This document shows, one piece after another, positions 37,311-49,128 of a DNA stretch of 64,000 bases. This stretch comes from Nicotiana tabacum (Eukaryota; Streptophyta; Magnoliopsida; Solanales; Solanaceae): assembly GCF_000715075.1 (NCBI RefSeq), contig NC_134082.1, positions 57,189,466 through 57,253,465 of the forward strand. The letters are read 5' to 3'. Under the pieces are notes generated by a model. That model had not been told where the DNA came from, did not search any database, and was given only the letters and a program-made list of their open reading frames with translations. Position 1 is the first letter of the stretch; every line of letters starts with the position of its first letter. Made by a program: the position numbers and the translations under genes.

Positions 37311-37408
37311 TTTGACCTGAAATCAAGGGATCTTGGACAAGAAAAAGTGTGAAAGATAATGTGTATTTGTGTAATGGAAGTAGAAAGAAAATAATCACTA
37401 TTATTTTT

Positions 37409-37427
37409 AGCCCCATAGTTGGTGCCA
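37409..37427 (-). other. PBS of Tat element A, tRNA-Lys type
   Basis: Same site as in element B with four mismatches; three bases from the LTR. Confidence 0.8.
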
Positions 37428-37430
37428 AAC

Positions 37431-38187
37431 TGTTTACCGTGAAAATGGTAACAACAGTTAAATTTGTAAATGGGATTCTAAAAATACGTGATCTATTACT
37501 GAGCTAGTTGTTAAAGCAGTTGATGCTAGTACTATGGAGAGTAAAGATTAAAAACAAGCTAAAATGGGATGATAATCAAACCATAGGTCCTGCTGCCCGG
37601 ACGTGTGTCTGGTCGGTGAAGAACCTCGGGGTCGACATCGGTGTCGAGCTCAAGCTATCGGGAATGGTTGGGGATGGGACAACAGTTGAAGATATAATTA
37701 AACAAGGCTCTTTATGGCCAATACTAAGGCATACGATGAAGAATGAGTAAGAACGCGATGAATATCGAGGTGATCTCAGGATAGTGAGAACGAACAAGTT
37801 AGAAAGAAAAGAGAGAGAGAGAGATATTATTGCACCTGTGGAGAAATGGAGCAACATCATTTGCTTACAAAGTGGCATCGATTTCCCTTATATAGGAGAG
37901 GGAATACCATATAGTACAGGGAGTATTGAATGTAAAGACATGGTGATGGGATGACTAGGCACGGTACTAGTGCCTATTGTCTCTAGCCGTTTGCCTTGGG
38001 AATCCCTCATCTTCATAACCTTTGCTGGGTCATGGACAGACCCCTTAACCACGGAGTCTCCGCAGAGTTGCAGACGAACCTCGAGATAGGGAGCTCGATC
38101 GTGATACCATAACCTCGAGGTACTGACATGATTTTCTGAACATACCTTAAAGGCGGGAAATAGATCCCCCTGATTTCACCGCATACA
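37431..38187 (-). repeat. 5' LTR of Tat element A
   Basis: On the minus strand TGTATGCGG.. to ..GGTAAACA, 757 bases. The half next to the PBS matches both LTRs of element B closely; the U3 half is far more diverged (37900-38170). Flanked at 38188-38192 by ACACT. A (GA)n run at about 37810-37827 is shared with B. Confidence 0.87.
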
Positions 38188-38192
38188 ACACT

Positions 38193-39447
38193 GGTACCTT
38201 TGGAACCTACCGAGGTCGTTCTTTTGTTGTTGAGTCATTTTCATACATTGTAGTTATGTACCTAATCACATTCATCATTTGTATATCTTATCTCGGTCTC
38301 TATTATCATTTATTGTTACATCAACTATCATTGTTTTGGGCTGATTGACATTAGTGTTAAGAGCCCGAGAGACTGAAGAGACTAATGATTGAGTGAGGTT
38401 GAGGGCCTAATTGTGACTGATATTGATGGGATGGGGATACACGGTACAGTAAGTTTTATTTATTCATAATGTGAGCGGGTTGCACGTCACATCATGCACT
38501 ATTCATTCATGATAAGATTGGTTGCACGCCGCAAGAGGTACTATTAATTCATGATACTATTCGGCTGCGTGCTGCAACAGGTTTATTAGTGCTTGGGTAG
38601 GATTCGCCCCTTTAGAGTCTGACATAACAGAAGTGGGTGCATGTACAATACAATGCTGAGTGCTTAAGTGTGATGAGTGAGAGTTGCGATAGTCAGATTG
38701 AGTACTCAGAGAGAGTGGGTACGTAAGGTTATCATTGTGATGCATTACATGTGACATGCACATTTGACATGTAGATATAGAGATGTAACATTCCTCATAT
38801 CAGTTATACTTGCCATATTTCATCCCTGTTGAGCTTAAATTGTTAAACTTGAAAGCATATCTACCTTTCCGTACTATGTACAAACTTTTTATGAGTTTTC
38901 TCTAGGATATTACTATAATTCTTCCTGTCATATCTGTACCGTTACAAATCTGGATTAAGATAGTAATTATCTGAGCTCATCAATAATTTCAGCCCAAGGT
39001 TAGCCTTGTTAATTATTGTGTAAATTGGGTTGGTTGTACTCATACTACACTTTACACTTCGAGTGCAGATCCAGATACCTCTAGGCACAGTGGTTGCAAG
39101 CTTTGGAGCTTTGTCTGTTAGACACCATTAAGGTAGCTGCTTTGGCGTCTGCAAACCTCGACTCTAATTCTTTTACAGTTTATTTGTATTGTTCTATCTT
39201 TCTAGACAGATGTTTTAGCATTTAGACTATATTTTCATATAGATGCTCCTGTACTTAGTGACACTTGAATTCTGGGGGATTTGTATTGAGTCGCGGTATT
39301 TTCTTATCAGTTATTTGTGAGATTTTCACTATCAAGCTTATTTCCTTATGTTTTAAAATTTAAAGACACGTAGTTATTTTTGAATTGTCGGCTTGCCTAG
39401 TATTGAGACAGGCGCCATCACGACATGTAAGATTTTAGGTCGTGACA
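38193..39447 (+). repeat. Chromovirus LTR, 3' portion
   Basis: Ends GGTCGTGACA at 39447 and resembles 12760-13663 over much of its length. The 5' part is missing. It contains three degenerate 42-bp units built on GGTTGCACGCCGCAA, starting at 38477, 38520 and 38562. Confidence 0.72.
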
Positions 39448-39449
39448 CT

Positions 39450-40219
39450 TGTTTACCATGAAAATGGCAACGACAATTAAATTTGTAAATGGGATTCTAA
39501 AAGTACGTGATCTATTCCAGAGCTAGTTATTAGAGCAGTTGATGCTAATAATATGGAGTGTAAAGATTAAATACAAGCTAAAACGGGATGATAATCGAAC
39601 CGCAGGGCCTGCTGCCCGGACATGTGTTTGGTCGATGAGGAACCTCGGGGTCGAGCTCAAGCTCGAGCTATCGGGGATGGTCGGGGTTGGGATAATAGTT
39701 CAAGATATAATTAAACAAGGCTCATTATGGTCAATACTAAGTCATACGATGAAGAACGAGTAAGAATGCGATGAATATCGAGGTGATCTCGAGACAGTGA
39801 GAACGGATAAGTTAGAAAGAAAAGAGAGAGAGAGAGATATTATTGCCCTTGTGGAGAAATGGAGCAACATTAGTCGATCTACAAAGTAATGGGGATCCTC
39901 TTTATATAAGAGAGGAATCCATTATGGTACACAGCGTGTTAATCGTAAAGGTATGGAGACAAGATGTCTATACATGACATCTTTAAAAATTGGCCCCGGA
40001 TAGACCAATCATGTTAGGTTAAGCCGTGTGCCTTGGGGACTTCCCTCTTGCCTGTCATAGCTTGTTGTACCTGTTAGAACACGATATCCTTTGGACCGAT
40101 ATATGAATATATGTCGAGCCTCGAGGATGAGTCTCGACCCCCGCTCCGAGCTACTAGGAGTACGACCGCGAGATGGTTCTATGACGGGGGGAATCAGGCC
40201 CTCGGATTTGCCGTATACA
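39450..40219 (-). repeat. 3' LTR of Tat element B
   Basis: 770 bases, minus strand TGTATACGG to GGTAAACA. TATA box near 39900-39908 (CTTTATATAAG region). Aligns end to end with 49132-49905. Confidence 0.92.
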
Positions 40220-40507
40220 GATAGTCTCCGTGTTTCATAGAATGAAGGCGACGAGAAACGGTTTTCATACTTGTTACCTCTGGTGCTCTTACGACCGGAT
40301 ACAAGGTATTAAGGCGCATTACGCCCACGATGCTTCCTTCAATATGCCCAGGATGCTTTTATAAATACTTGTTTCTTCCCTTTTTGGGTTCCATCTTGCG
40401 CTCAAAACCCTTAGTGAGGTTTTTTCTCCTCGTTGTCATCCTTTCTTAGGGACGCATTCCCCTTTTTCTTCTTTTCTCAGATTTCTACAAGGATCACGAA
40501 TATTACC
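40220..40507. other. Region between 3' LTR and antisense ORF
   Basis: In plus-strand terms this would be the upstream region of the antisense ORF. It has a TATA-like TTTATAAATAC at about 40358-40369, roughly 170 bases before the first coding block, which could be its own promoter. No clear polypurine tract is seen next to the LTR. Confidence 0.4.
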
Positions 40508-42862
40508 ACTTTTGCTTCTTAGGAGGCTGTGGGCTCTTCCTTTTCACTTTTCTCTCGAGGTGAAGTGGCCACTCCCCCCCGTGATGAGGAGTGTGCTCTG
40601 GGACCCTTTGCGATGACCTCTGATTTTATGGTCGAAAGACCCTCCTCGAAGTCAGGGCGCTGCGAGCCTGTAACTCGGTACATTAGTTCTATAACAGACA
40701 TCAAAAGAGTGAAGGCAGACTGTTGATGGGGAGATACCGTGCTCGTGGAGATCCCCGCTCGGGATGAAGATACTACGGCTCATAAAGCTGTCTTTCTGAG
40801 TGTGTATACATACATATTCTCTTTGGGGCCGGTGGGGGCCGTCCTCGCTCTTGGTTGACCCTATGATTCTCGACTTCTACCGGAGTTATCAGGTGACTTT
40901 AGGTCAAGTCCACCCTTCATTCTGGCACGTGGTTTATATGATCAGGCATTATTCGACCATGATAGAAGGAACACCCTCCACCCTGAACCATTTAATCCAG
41001 TTGTATAGCGCTCGTCTGCTTCGCGGAGGCTTAGTCAAGCTTCGTTGTCGGGCTTCGAGGTCCCTTTTTGATCCCACCGAGGAATTCGAGGATGATTCGT
41101 GGTTAAGCCAATTTGTCCGAGTGAGGACGTCTGATCTGATTCCAGTGGAAAAGATGGCGTTCCCTGACAAATGGAACGCTGGGCATAAGTAGACGTGGTG
41201 CCCTTGCCCTTTCTTGGTAACTTTTCTTCATACATTTGACTCTGTCTTTCTTGTCTTTTTATCAGCAGCGATCTACCCTTGTGCGGTGCCGGACCTTCAA
41301 GATTGGGTTGGTTGTTTTCACTCAATCTGCCTGTATACCGACCAAGCGTGACGGGATTTATCTCAAGCCCGGTGGGAGGCTGGGGGCCCTATTAAGTTTT
41401 GAGTCTTGATTCACCCGTGAATTTTGATGTAGCTTGATATTAGTAGCTTTCTCTGTATCGTGCATTTTAACAACTACATTTATGTAAGTCTAGGAGGAAC
41501 CCTACTGGTAAGGGAGGTGCCATCCGTTGGAGGGAACACTCAGATGCATGACAAGGAGAGGAAAAGGCAGAAGAGCCTACCAGTTGAGCCGCCGGAGCCC
41601 AAGAGGATTAGAATGGAGGATTCCAAGGTCGACCCATTGTCCCTAGTATCCGGGGTGACAGGAAATACTCGTTCTGAGGTTGAGGGAGAAAGCAGCTTTT
41701 CGACACCCTGTGAAGAGCCTTTGGGGTCGATTGATCCTCGAGTCGTGGGAATAGATGCTTCTGGACATGAGTCTGGTGCTGGTGTGGCTCAGATTCGTGG
41801 TGGCGAGGCAATAGATGGTGTATCGGGCACTGACCTTGAACTGACAGGTGGACGGAGTTCTCCCCGAACATGGATGCCCTTGACAGACAGTTTGGAGGGA
41901 CCTCGATTCGGGCCTCAGGATGAACAGAGGACGGAGATCCAGATTAACCCTGTTAGCCCATTGGATATTGTTTATTCCCTAAAGGGGGATATTCCTCCAT
42001 CTTCCAGAATGCAAGAGGAGTCTTGCGAGGAGCTTTTCGTGGCGAGAGCACTGGTCAAGGGCGGAGAAACACTCGGGATGCCGACGATCATCCTTGAGGG
42101 TAGTTCCGAGGTCGACGCCTCACCTATTTTTGGCGACATGGGCAGGCTTTGTGAGCGGGTAACTTCATCTAGCCTTGTTTGCTGCTTCGGGATGATCCGT
42201 CCTTTATCTCCTTAACTTTATTATGTGGTTTCAGGCCGAGGCGCTTTATAACCAGACCCTCGCCCAGTGTCAGGATGAGGTGAGTCATCGTGAGTGCGAG
42301 AAAGCTTTTTTCACCGAACAGGTTATCTACCCTTTGCTTTTGCTATCATTTGAGATCTTGTAAATCTCGTGGCTTTTAACTCTTCATGCCTCGATCTGTG
42401 CTGTTTGAGAAGGAAAACGCCCTACTAAGAGGGGAGCATCGGGCCAGGGATGTTGAAATCTCTAAGCTTAGCCGGCGTGTGAGCGAGGTGTCTTCTGAAA
42501 GGGACAACCTCTGGGAAAAAGTTACCTTGATTGAGCAACAACTTCAGGGCGTGAGTGAGGATAGCGGCAAGTATAAGAACCTTCATTTTGAGCTCATGGC
42601 TGTATTGCTTCGCATCAAAGTTGAGGCTAAGGTGCTTGCATCCTCTCTTAGGGGAGGAGCGGTTGTTGCAGATTCCTACATTGAGAGGGCGTTTGATGGG
42701 GCTGGCTCGAATTTGCCTCGAATCGTGAGTCATGCTTGGCTATCTTCCCGAGGGCTGGTCATCAAGGGTGTGTTGGAAGGTAGCTCGAGTGGGGTTAAAA
42801 AAGGGGGTGGATCCCCAAAGAGGGGGGATGTTGTCAAGAAAAAGCCATCGAGGTATCTGTAA
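40508..42862 (+). pseudogene. Antisense spliced ORF of Tat element B (putative gypsy-type transposon domain)
   Basis: Coding blocks lie opposite to gag-pol: 40508-40725; 40740-41189 (DPMILDFYRSYQVTLGQVHPSFW, then FVRVRTSDLIPVEKMAFPDKWN); 41271-41405 (VPDLQDWV, RDLSQARWEAG); 41490-42215 (acidic linker); 42233-42320 (AEALYNQTLAQCQDEV); and 42405-42862 (coiled coil from EKENALLRGEH on). Candidate splice sites sit at block ends, for example TTTATCAG before the third block, GGTTTCAG before the fifth and CAG/GTTATC after it. The first part resembles the plant family called Transposase_28 (PF04195, putative gypsy-type transposon domain); assignment is from memory. Frame changes and a stop in the third block show decay. 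Function is unknown; Tat elements of other plants also carry antisense ORFs here. Confidence 0.65.
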
Positions 42863-44910
42863 TTGCCCGGACGCGACCTTTGATGCCGTTGGTTTTGGCA
42901 ATAGATTAGCAGTGTTGTTTTTCCCTGTCGACCTCCCTTTTTGTTGTTCAGTACTTTTTCATTTGTATGCGGAGCATTCTGCGATTCTGTTTCTCTTTCT
43001 GTTTTGGATTAACCAATGTTTTACGAAAAAACCTTGGACCTGCGATATAGCCCTGTGACCTTTTTAGGCCAGCTCAGGAGTTTGTCGTGCGGCCGGTAGG
43101 TGCGGCCTCCGACGTGAACCACCATGAAGGATCTCACACTTTTTGTCCCGCCATTTTGCATTGGGTTTTCGGGCCGGGTTTGTCCCGAGCGTTGTTGATT
43201 TCTACTTTACCGTGCCCGTGCGATCAGGTGATGATGGCTCTTATCTTTTTCCCTTAGGATTTTTGCTGTTTCAACCATTTTGGGTCCAGTCTCCGAGTCG
43301 CGTTGCGATTCTAGCTTCGATTGGCCCTCAAGTTCCTTCCTGCCTGCATGGGCAAACGGCGAGGGCCTTTTATGCTTCGGGTCTAAGTGACCTTATAGGT
43401 GGGTGGCTCGAGGGCTCACTACTGGTGGCATTTATGTCATGCCCTTAGGCATATTATAGTTTATCTTTTTTGGATTTAGTCTCCGAGTCGCATTGCGGTT
43501 CGAGCTTCGATTGACTCTCAAGTTCCTTTTTGCCTGCATGGGCGGACGGTGATGGCCTTTTATGCTTCGGGTCAAAGTGACCTTATAGGTGGGTGGCCCA
43601 GAGTCTCACAAATGGAGGCATTTATGTCGTGCCCTTATGCATATTTTAGTTTAGCTATTTTGAGTCCACTCTCCAAGTCGCATTGCAACTCGAGCTTTAA
43701 TTGACCCTTATGTACTTTTGATTTCCTGACCGACAATAGTGCCTCTTAAGCTGTTTGGTCGTTGAGACCTTTCAATATGTGGCCCGAAGGCTTGCATAGT
43801 TAACTATTTTTATCTGGTCTCCGAATCGGGTTACGATTCGAGCTCACTTTAATCCTCAAGTTGGCTCGGAGGCTTGCTTAGCTGGAGACAATGGCTCTTA
43901 CGCTGTTTTTGCCCTTGGGCTTTTTGTAGGCTTTGTCTTCCACTCGTTAAGGTCTTTTGAAAGAATTTTCCCTGACCCGTCGTCGGTTTCAGAGAACCTC
44001 TATTTCAAGTCATTATCGACGATGTTTCGAGCACCTCAGAAGGTTCATAGCTCGGAGGCTGAGTAGATCGCAGCGTTGTGATTTGGAGCTGACATGGTTA
44101 AATCTCGTTTTTTCCTGTTGAGGGAAGCCTGTTTTAACCGGTTCTTTCCGAAGTATATTCAAAATAGTGGCTTGTGATTTTTGTTTAGCGACGGTCGGGC
44201 ATCCCCGATTCGCGTTAGTTTGGCTGTATCAGCCGTTTTGACCGTAGTCATATGCATTTGGCCATAGCCATTTTTGATTCCGAGTGACAGTTCATGTGTC
44301 TACACCAAGGGTATGCCCTTTCGAGATTCTTACAAATGCGAAGTATAGCCTAAACTTCGGAATTTTCATACATGTTGAGGTCTTACAGTTTGTCATGCCT
44401 GTTAAGGTCTTACAGTTTGTCATGTCTGTTGAGCTTTTACAGTTTTTGTAGAATAGATCTGGATACGCCGAGTCTGCCCGCTAGGGGTCTTACAGTTTCG
44501 GGTTTTCCAGCGCGTGGCGATTGGCGATTATTGACAGTCTCCGAGTTATCGAATTTGTTTAAGTGTGAAGACCGCTTATTGTGAGCTCGGAGTTGCCTCG
44601 TAGGGGCTTTATGAGCTCGGAGTTCCGACCCTGGGGTCATGCGGGTGTAGAATTGCTCAAACTAAGTCTCCAAGCATCTCGGGACGCGTTTAGTGGAGAT
44701 GCCCCTGTCGGAGGAATATTTGAGATATCCTTGCTTGGAGAATAAGATGTTGAAAAAATATCCGTTTATTGATTGGTGTAGACATACATTGTTTCATTGT
44801 CGTGAGCATGGCCCGCGCGGGTGCGGCTTTTAGAATCATTTTATTCGGTACATAATTCTCGATTGTGGTTTAGCCTGCCGTTTCCCTGTCCCCCCGAGGG
44901 GACGGCGCCC
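42863..44910 (-). other. 3' non-coding region of Tat element B with tandem repeats
   Basis: About 2 kb between integrase and the antisense ORF. Contains a 190-bp tandem repeat (separate entry) and, at 44370-44640, four irregular copies of a GGTCTTACAG word, the reverse complement of the TAAGACC words in element C. Open frames inside are by-products of the repeat. Confidence 0.65.
43281..43860. repeat. 190-bp tandem repeat, about three copies
   Basis: The word CTCCGAGTCG starts at 43291 and 43481 and as CTCCAAGTCG at 43671, exactly 190 bases apart; a fourth, shortened unit follows at 43819. Units share CTTTTATGCTTCGGGTC and GACCTTATAGGTGGGTGG. Confidence 0.9.
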
Positions 44911-45145
44911 TTAGAAGTAGATCATCACTTTATCTTTGGACTGTAGAAAAAGTCCTATGACCTTATCGGATCCTTCTCTAGGGAAATGTATGTATATCGT
45001 CTCATTAAAAACCTTGCTCGCAAAAACCCGTTTTGGGGTAAAAAAACCCGGTCGAAGGAAAAGAGTGTGGCGTCTGCTCGAGGATATTTGTGGGGTTCCA
45101 CATCCGGCCACCTTAGCAGTATCACCGTTTCAGCATCAATATATT

Positions 45146-46090
45146 TTAGTTACTCGGAAGCTGCTCGCCCTCTATGGTACCAAGCTTATAGGATCCTTTG
45201 CCGACTATCCTAAGGACACGGTATGGTCCATCCCAATTTTTGCCCAGCTTTCCCTCGTTAGGGTTTTTGGTATTGAGAGTAACCTTTCTTAGGACCAAGT
45301 CTTTGATTTTGAAGTATCGGAGATTCGTTCTTCTGTTGTAGTATCTTTCGATTTTCTTTTTCTGGGCAACCATCCGAACTAGCGAGGCTTCCTGTCGTGG
45401 ATCCCCTGGAGTTTCTCCGATGCTCGATTTTGGAGTTGTTCGATATGCCCACAGCACCTCGGGTAGCGTTTCTCTCCATTTTCCTATGGCGCTTTCCAAC
45501 TTCTTTTATAAGTTCTGAATGATGGTTTTATTTGTATATTCGGCTTGGCCGTTTGCACACGGGTGGTATGGCGTCGACACAATTCTCTTGATTTTTTTGT
45601 CTTCAAGGAATTGTGTTACCTTGCTCCCGATGAATTGCCACCCGTTGTCTCATGTTATTTCGGAATGGGTTCCGAACCTGCATACTATGTGTTCCCATAT
45701 AAAATTGATGACTACGTTCTCTCTTATTTTCTCGAAGGCCTGCACTTCCACCCATTTTGATAAATAATCAGTAATAAATAAAATGAATCTGGCCTTACCT
45801 GGCGTCATCGGAAAAGGACCGACAATGTCCACCCCCCATTTCATGAATGGCCATGGTGATAAAATGGAATGCAGTTGTTCTTCGGGCTGGTGGATCATGG
45901 GAGCGAACCTCTGACACTTGTTGCATTTTCGGATGAATTCCCTGGCGTCCTTTTCCATGCTGTCCCAATAGTAATCTGCTATGATCACTTTTCGGACTAA
46001 TGAATCGGCCCCGGAGTTATTTCCACAAGTGCCCTCGTGGATCCCCTGGAGTACGTAACCCGTGTCACCCGTCACCAAGCATACCGCCAT
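45146..46090 (-). pseudogene. pol: Tat-lineage integrase
   Basis: The HHCC finger reads IHEGTCGNNSG with the second His replaced by Asn, then CNKCQRF (about 45920-46030). Catalytic core: KWGVDIVGPF with the first Asp (about 45820-45850); the second Asp block follows a stop at about 45647 in a readable DNGW context. Near 45420-45499 WRETLPEVLWAYRTTPKSSIG includes the catalytic Glu region, and YRVLRIVGKGSYKL (about 45180-45220) is the C-terminal domain. Stops and one frameshift make it non-functional. Confidence 0.88.
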
Positions 46091-46169
46091 GGGTCCATCA
46101 AAAGTTCACCTGTAAAGAGCCCCATTTTCATCGTGTGAGAACCAGGCTGCTTTTGTTCGCAGGGCCCTT

Positions 46170-47251
46170 AATTAATTTGGATCCGTGGGTAGCTTTCCAT
46201 CCTTCAGATAAATGATGTATTTGTTTCTCCAGTCCCTTGTCAGGCTGGTAGAGTTAATTTCTGCGTGACCTTCCTCGACCAAAGATTTGAACAGTTGAAC
46301 GACGGTCCAGGGGAGCAGTTCTTCTTCTTCAGCGGAAAATCCTAGGTTCGTGAGAGCATTGGCCTCACAATTTTTCTCTCAAAGTATATGGACTAAGTTC
46401 CATTCTTTGAAGCGACATAATGCAATTTGGATTTTGTCCAAATACTTTTTCATCCTGTCTTCTCGGGCTTCGTAGCCTTCGTTCACTTGGCTTGCCACAA
46501 GGAGCGAATCGCATTTTGCCTCGACAGTCTTGACTCCCAAACTTTTAGCCAATTCTAATCCTGCAATCGTAGCCTAATACTCGGCCTCATTGTTAGTCAA
46601 TTTTGTGGTTTTTATGGATTGTCTGATTATGCCACCGATAGGCGGCTTTAGGACTATACCGAGCCTGGATCCCCTTACGTTTGTGGCACCATCTATGAAC
46701 AGGGTCCATACCCCGGAATATGTGCCTGATTTCAATAACAGCTCCTTCTCTACTTCAAGCACGAGGGTCAGCAAGAATTCGGCAACGAAATCCGCTAGGA
46801 TTTGAGATTTGATGGCCATCCGAGGTTGATACTCGATGCCATACCCTCTGAGTTTGATGGCCCATTTGGCCAACCGACCCGATAACTCAGGTTTATGGAG
46901 TATATTCCGCAAGGGATAAGTTGACAGGACACAAATACGGTGGCATTGAAAGTAAGTCTTTAGTTTGCGCAAGACGCTTATTAGTGCGAGAGCCAATTTT
47001 TCCAGATGGGGATACCAGGTTTCAGCGTCCCTTATGGTTCGACTCACATAATAAATAGGAAATTGTGTACCTTGCCCTTCTCGGACCAGTACGCCACCTA
47101 CCGCTATCTCGGATACAACCAGGTATAGGTATATCATTTCATCCTCATTGGGCGTGTGCAGCAAAGGTGGGCTAGACAAGTACCATTTCAGTTCTTCCAG
47201 GGCATGTTGGCATTCTGGAGTCCATTCGAAGTTGTTCTTTCTTTTGAGCAA
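46170..47251 (-). pseudogene. pol: RT connection and RNase H domains of Tat element B
   Basis: WTPECQHALEELKWYLSSPP (near 47200) leads into a first RNase H-like domain (IYYVSRTIRDAETWYPHLEKLALAL). A second, archaeal-type RNase H follows: WTLFIDGATNVRGSRLGIVL and NNEAEY near 46570-46680, continuing in other frames to about 46170. The duplicated RNase H is characteristic of the Tat lineage. Open for 225 codons from 47251. Confidence 0.88.
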
Positions 47252-47269
47252 AGCAAAGAAATGGTGGAT

Positions 47270-48110
47270 TTAATCCGATGATCTTGATATGAATCTGCCC
47301 AGGGCCGCTATCTGCCCCGTCAGCCATTGAACGACTTTTACATTTTTCACCACCTTAATCTCTTTAATGGCTTTTATTTTGGCGGGGTTGATTTTGATCC
47401 CGCTTTTTGAGAGCATGAAGCCCAGGAATTTTCCCGAACCTACTCCGAATGCGCACTTCTCAAGATTGAGCTTCATGTTGTAGCTTCTGAGGATGTCGAA
47501 GGTTTCCTGCAAATAGGTCAGATGGTCCTCTGCCACAGGGATTTGACTAGCATATCATCAATATATACTTGCATTGATTTTTCTACTTGGTGTTCAAACA
47601 TTTTATTAACTAGCCGTTGGAATGTTGCTCTCGCATATTTTAGCCCGAAGGGCATTACGTTATAACAATATGTACCGTATTTTGTGATAAATGAGGTCTT
47701 TTCCCTATCCTCGGGGTTCATCTGGATTTGATTGTACCCTGAGTAGACATCGAGGAAAGTGAGGGTCTCGTGGCCGGCCATAGCATTGATCATGCGATCG
47801 ATATTAGGCAACGGGAAGGAATCATTTGGGCACGCTTTGTTCAAGTCTTTATAGTCTATGCACATCCTTAACTTATTCCCCTTTTTTTGGTACTACCACT
47901 ACGTTCGCTAGCCATTCGGGATACTTTACCTCCCTGATGGATCCGATTTTAAGGAGCTTCGCCATTTCCTCTTTAATGAAGGCATGCTTTACCTCGGAAT
48001 GTGGCCTTTTTTTTTGTTTCACGGGTCAGAATTTGGTTTCAACGCTTAGTCAGTGGGAGGTTATCTCCGGTGGAATACCTGTCATATCTAAATGGGACAA
48101 AGCAAAATAG
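47270..48110 (-). pseudogene. pol: Reverse transcriptase of Tat element B
   Basis: MCIDYKDLNKACPNDSFPLPNID at 47865, FLDVYSGYNQIQM (first catalytic Asp), MPFGLKYARATFQRLV and YIDD (residues 101-104, Asp codons about 47554-47559), all intact. A frame change at about 47525 separates the palm from the connection block GKFLGFMLSKSGIKINPAKI. Upstream, EVKHAFIKEEMAKLLKIGSI is readable near 47960-48000. Confidence 0.92.
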
Positions 48111-48139
48111 TCGATATTATTACTAAGGAATTGTATAAA

Positions 48140-48991
48140 CTCTGCCCAGAGTTCGGGGGTCAGCCCCGTTCCCAGGTATACCTTGCGATCCGGGAGGTGT
48201 TTGATCTAAACGGTTTGCTCCAGCTCTTCGACTGTTGATCTGGTCGCATCCGATTCCTCGGGGGCGACGAAGGTTCGGGGGACGAAGAAGTCTTCCTCGT
48301 CGTCTTTGAGGGTCTGCATGCTTCCCTCCTTGTCTGAGACTGGGCGTGTGGAGGCTGGCGTCTCATGGTGGACCGCATACATTTCTTTTGCTGCCCGCTG
48401 TTCTCCATGTATGGTCGTGATGCCATCCCTCGTGGGAAACCTTATCACCTGGTGCAAGGTTGAGGGCACTGCCCTCATGTTGTGTATCCAAGGCCTGCCG
48501 AGTAAGGGCATTGTATCTCATGTCGCCATCGATGATCTGAAACTCGGTGTTCTGGGTTGTGTCAGACGTGTCGATTTGGAGAATGATCTCTCCCTTCATT
48601 TCTTCTCTGATCATGTTGAAATCGTGGAGGACCCGGGGGTGGTAACAACTTGATTGAGCGGCCCTAACTGTTCTACCACTTGTGACCTGATTATGTTGAC
48701 CGAGCTGCCTGGATCCACGAGTACGCGCTTTATTCTGGTGTTATTTGAGAGAAAAGAGATTACTAGCGCGTCGTTGTGTGGTTCCATTGTAGCTTCGAGA
48801 TCCTCCTCACTAAATATGAGGGTTTCTCCAGGTAAGTTCACTCGGGGCGACCCTTTTTTTTTATTTGACGTTCTATCTCGTTTTAACACGGGTCCTCGGG
48901 GAATGTTGGCTCCCTCAATAATCATGTGGACACCGGCCTGTAAGTCGGTTGTGCCCTTTTCTCCGTCGCCTTTGAGGTTTTGGCTTCCCAT
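48140..48991 (-). pseudogene. pro: Tat-lineage protease, with end of gag
   Basis: Begins MGSQNLKGDGEKGTTDLQAG at 48991, only about 120 bases from the PBS. FSEEDLEATMEPHNDALVISFL precedes the active site VLVDPGSSVNIIRS (about 48670-48705). A frame change near 48612 and another near 48500 separate the second block (RPWIHNMRAVPSTLHQV). The same blocks stand in element C at 9548-10042. The missing gag means that this element depended on gag in trans. Confidence 0.87.
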
Positions 48992-49109
48992 TTCACTAGT
49001 CGAACCAGGCGCTTTATCTTAAAAAATGGTCTTTGGGCGAGAAAAAGTGTGAAAAATAATTTGTGTTTTGTGCAATGGAACTAGCAAGAAAATAATCACT
49101 ATTACTTTT

Positions 49110-49128
49110 AGCCCCACGGTGGGCGCCA
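49110..49128 (-). other. PBS of Tat element B, perfect tRNA-Lys(CUU) match
   Basis: The plus strand here is identical over 19 bases to the recalled 3' end of plant tRNA-Lys(CUU), CCA included. Three bases separate it from the LTR. Confidence 0.87.

Larger units (their letters stand above)
34716..38187 (-). mobile_element. Tat element A, partial
   Basis: On the minus strand: 5' LTR, tRNA-Lys-type PBS, gag, a poorly recognised stretch, and a plus-strand fragment of the antisense ORF typical of the family. Pol is absent and the left end breaks into chromovirus protease, so a deletion or rearrangement removed more than half of it. Sister family of element B. Confidence 0.75.

Noticed and set aside
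43143..43448. Open frame of 101 codons
   Set aside because: Covers one unit of a 190-bp non-coding tandem repeat; the frame is not kept in the next units.
43281..43860. Possible CRISPR-like array
   Set aside because: Direct tandem units without short repeats and unique spacers; plant DNA.
49110..49128. Apparent tRNA gene fragment on the plus strand
   Set aside because: Only the tRNA 3' end matches, beside an LTR; it is a primer binding site.
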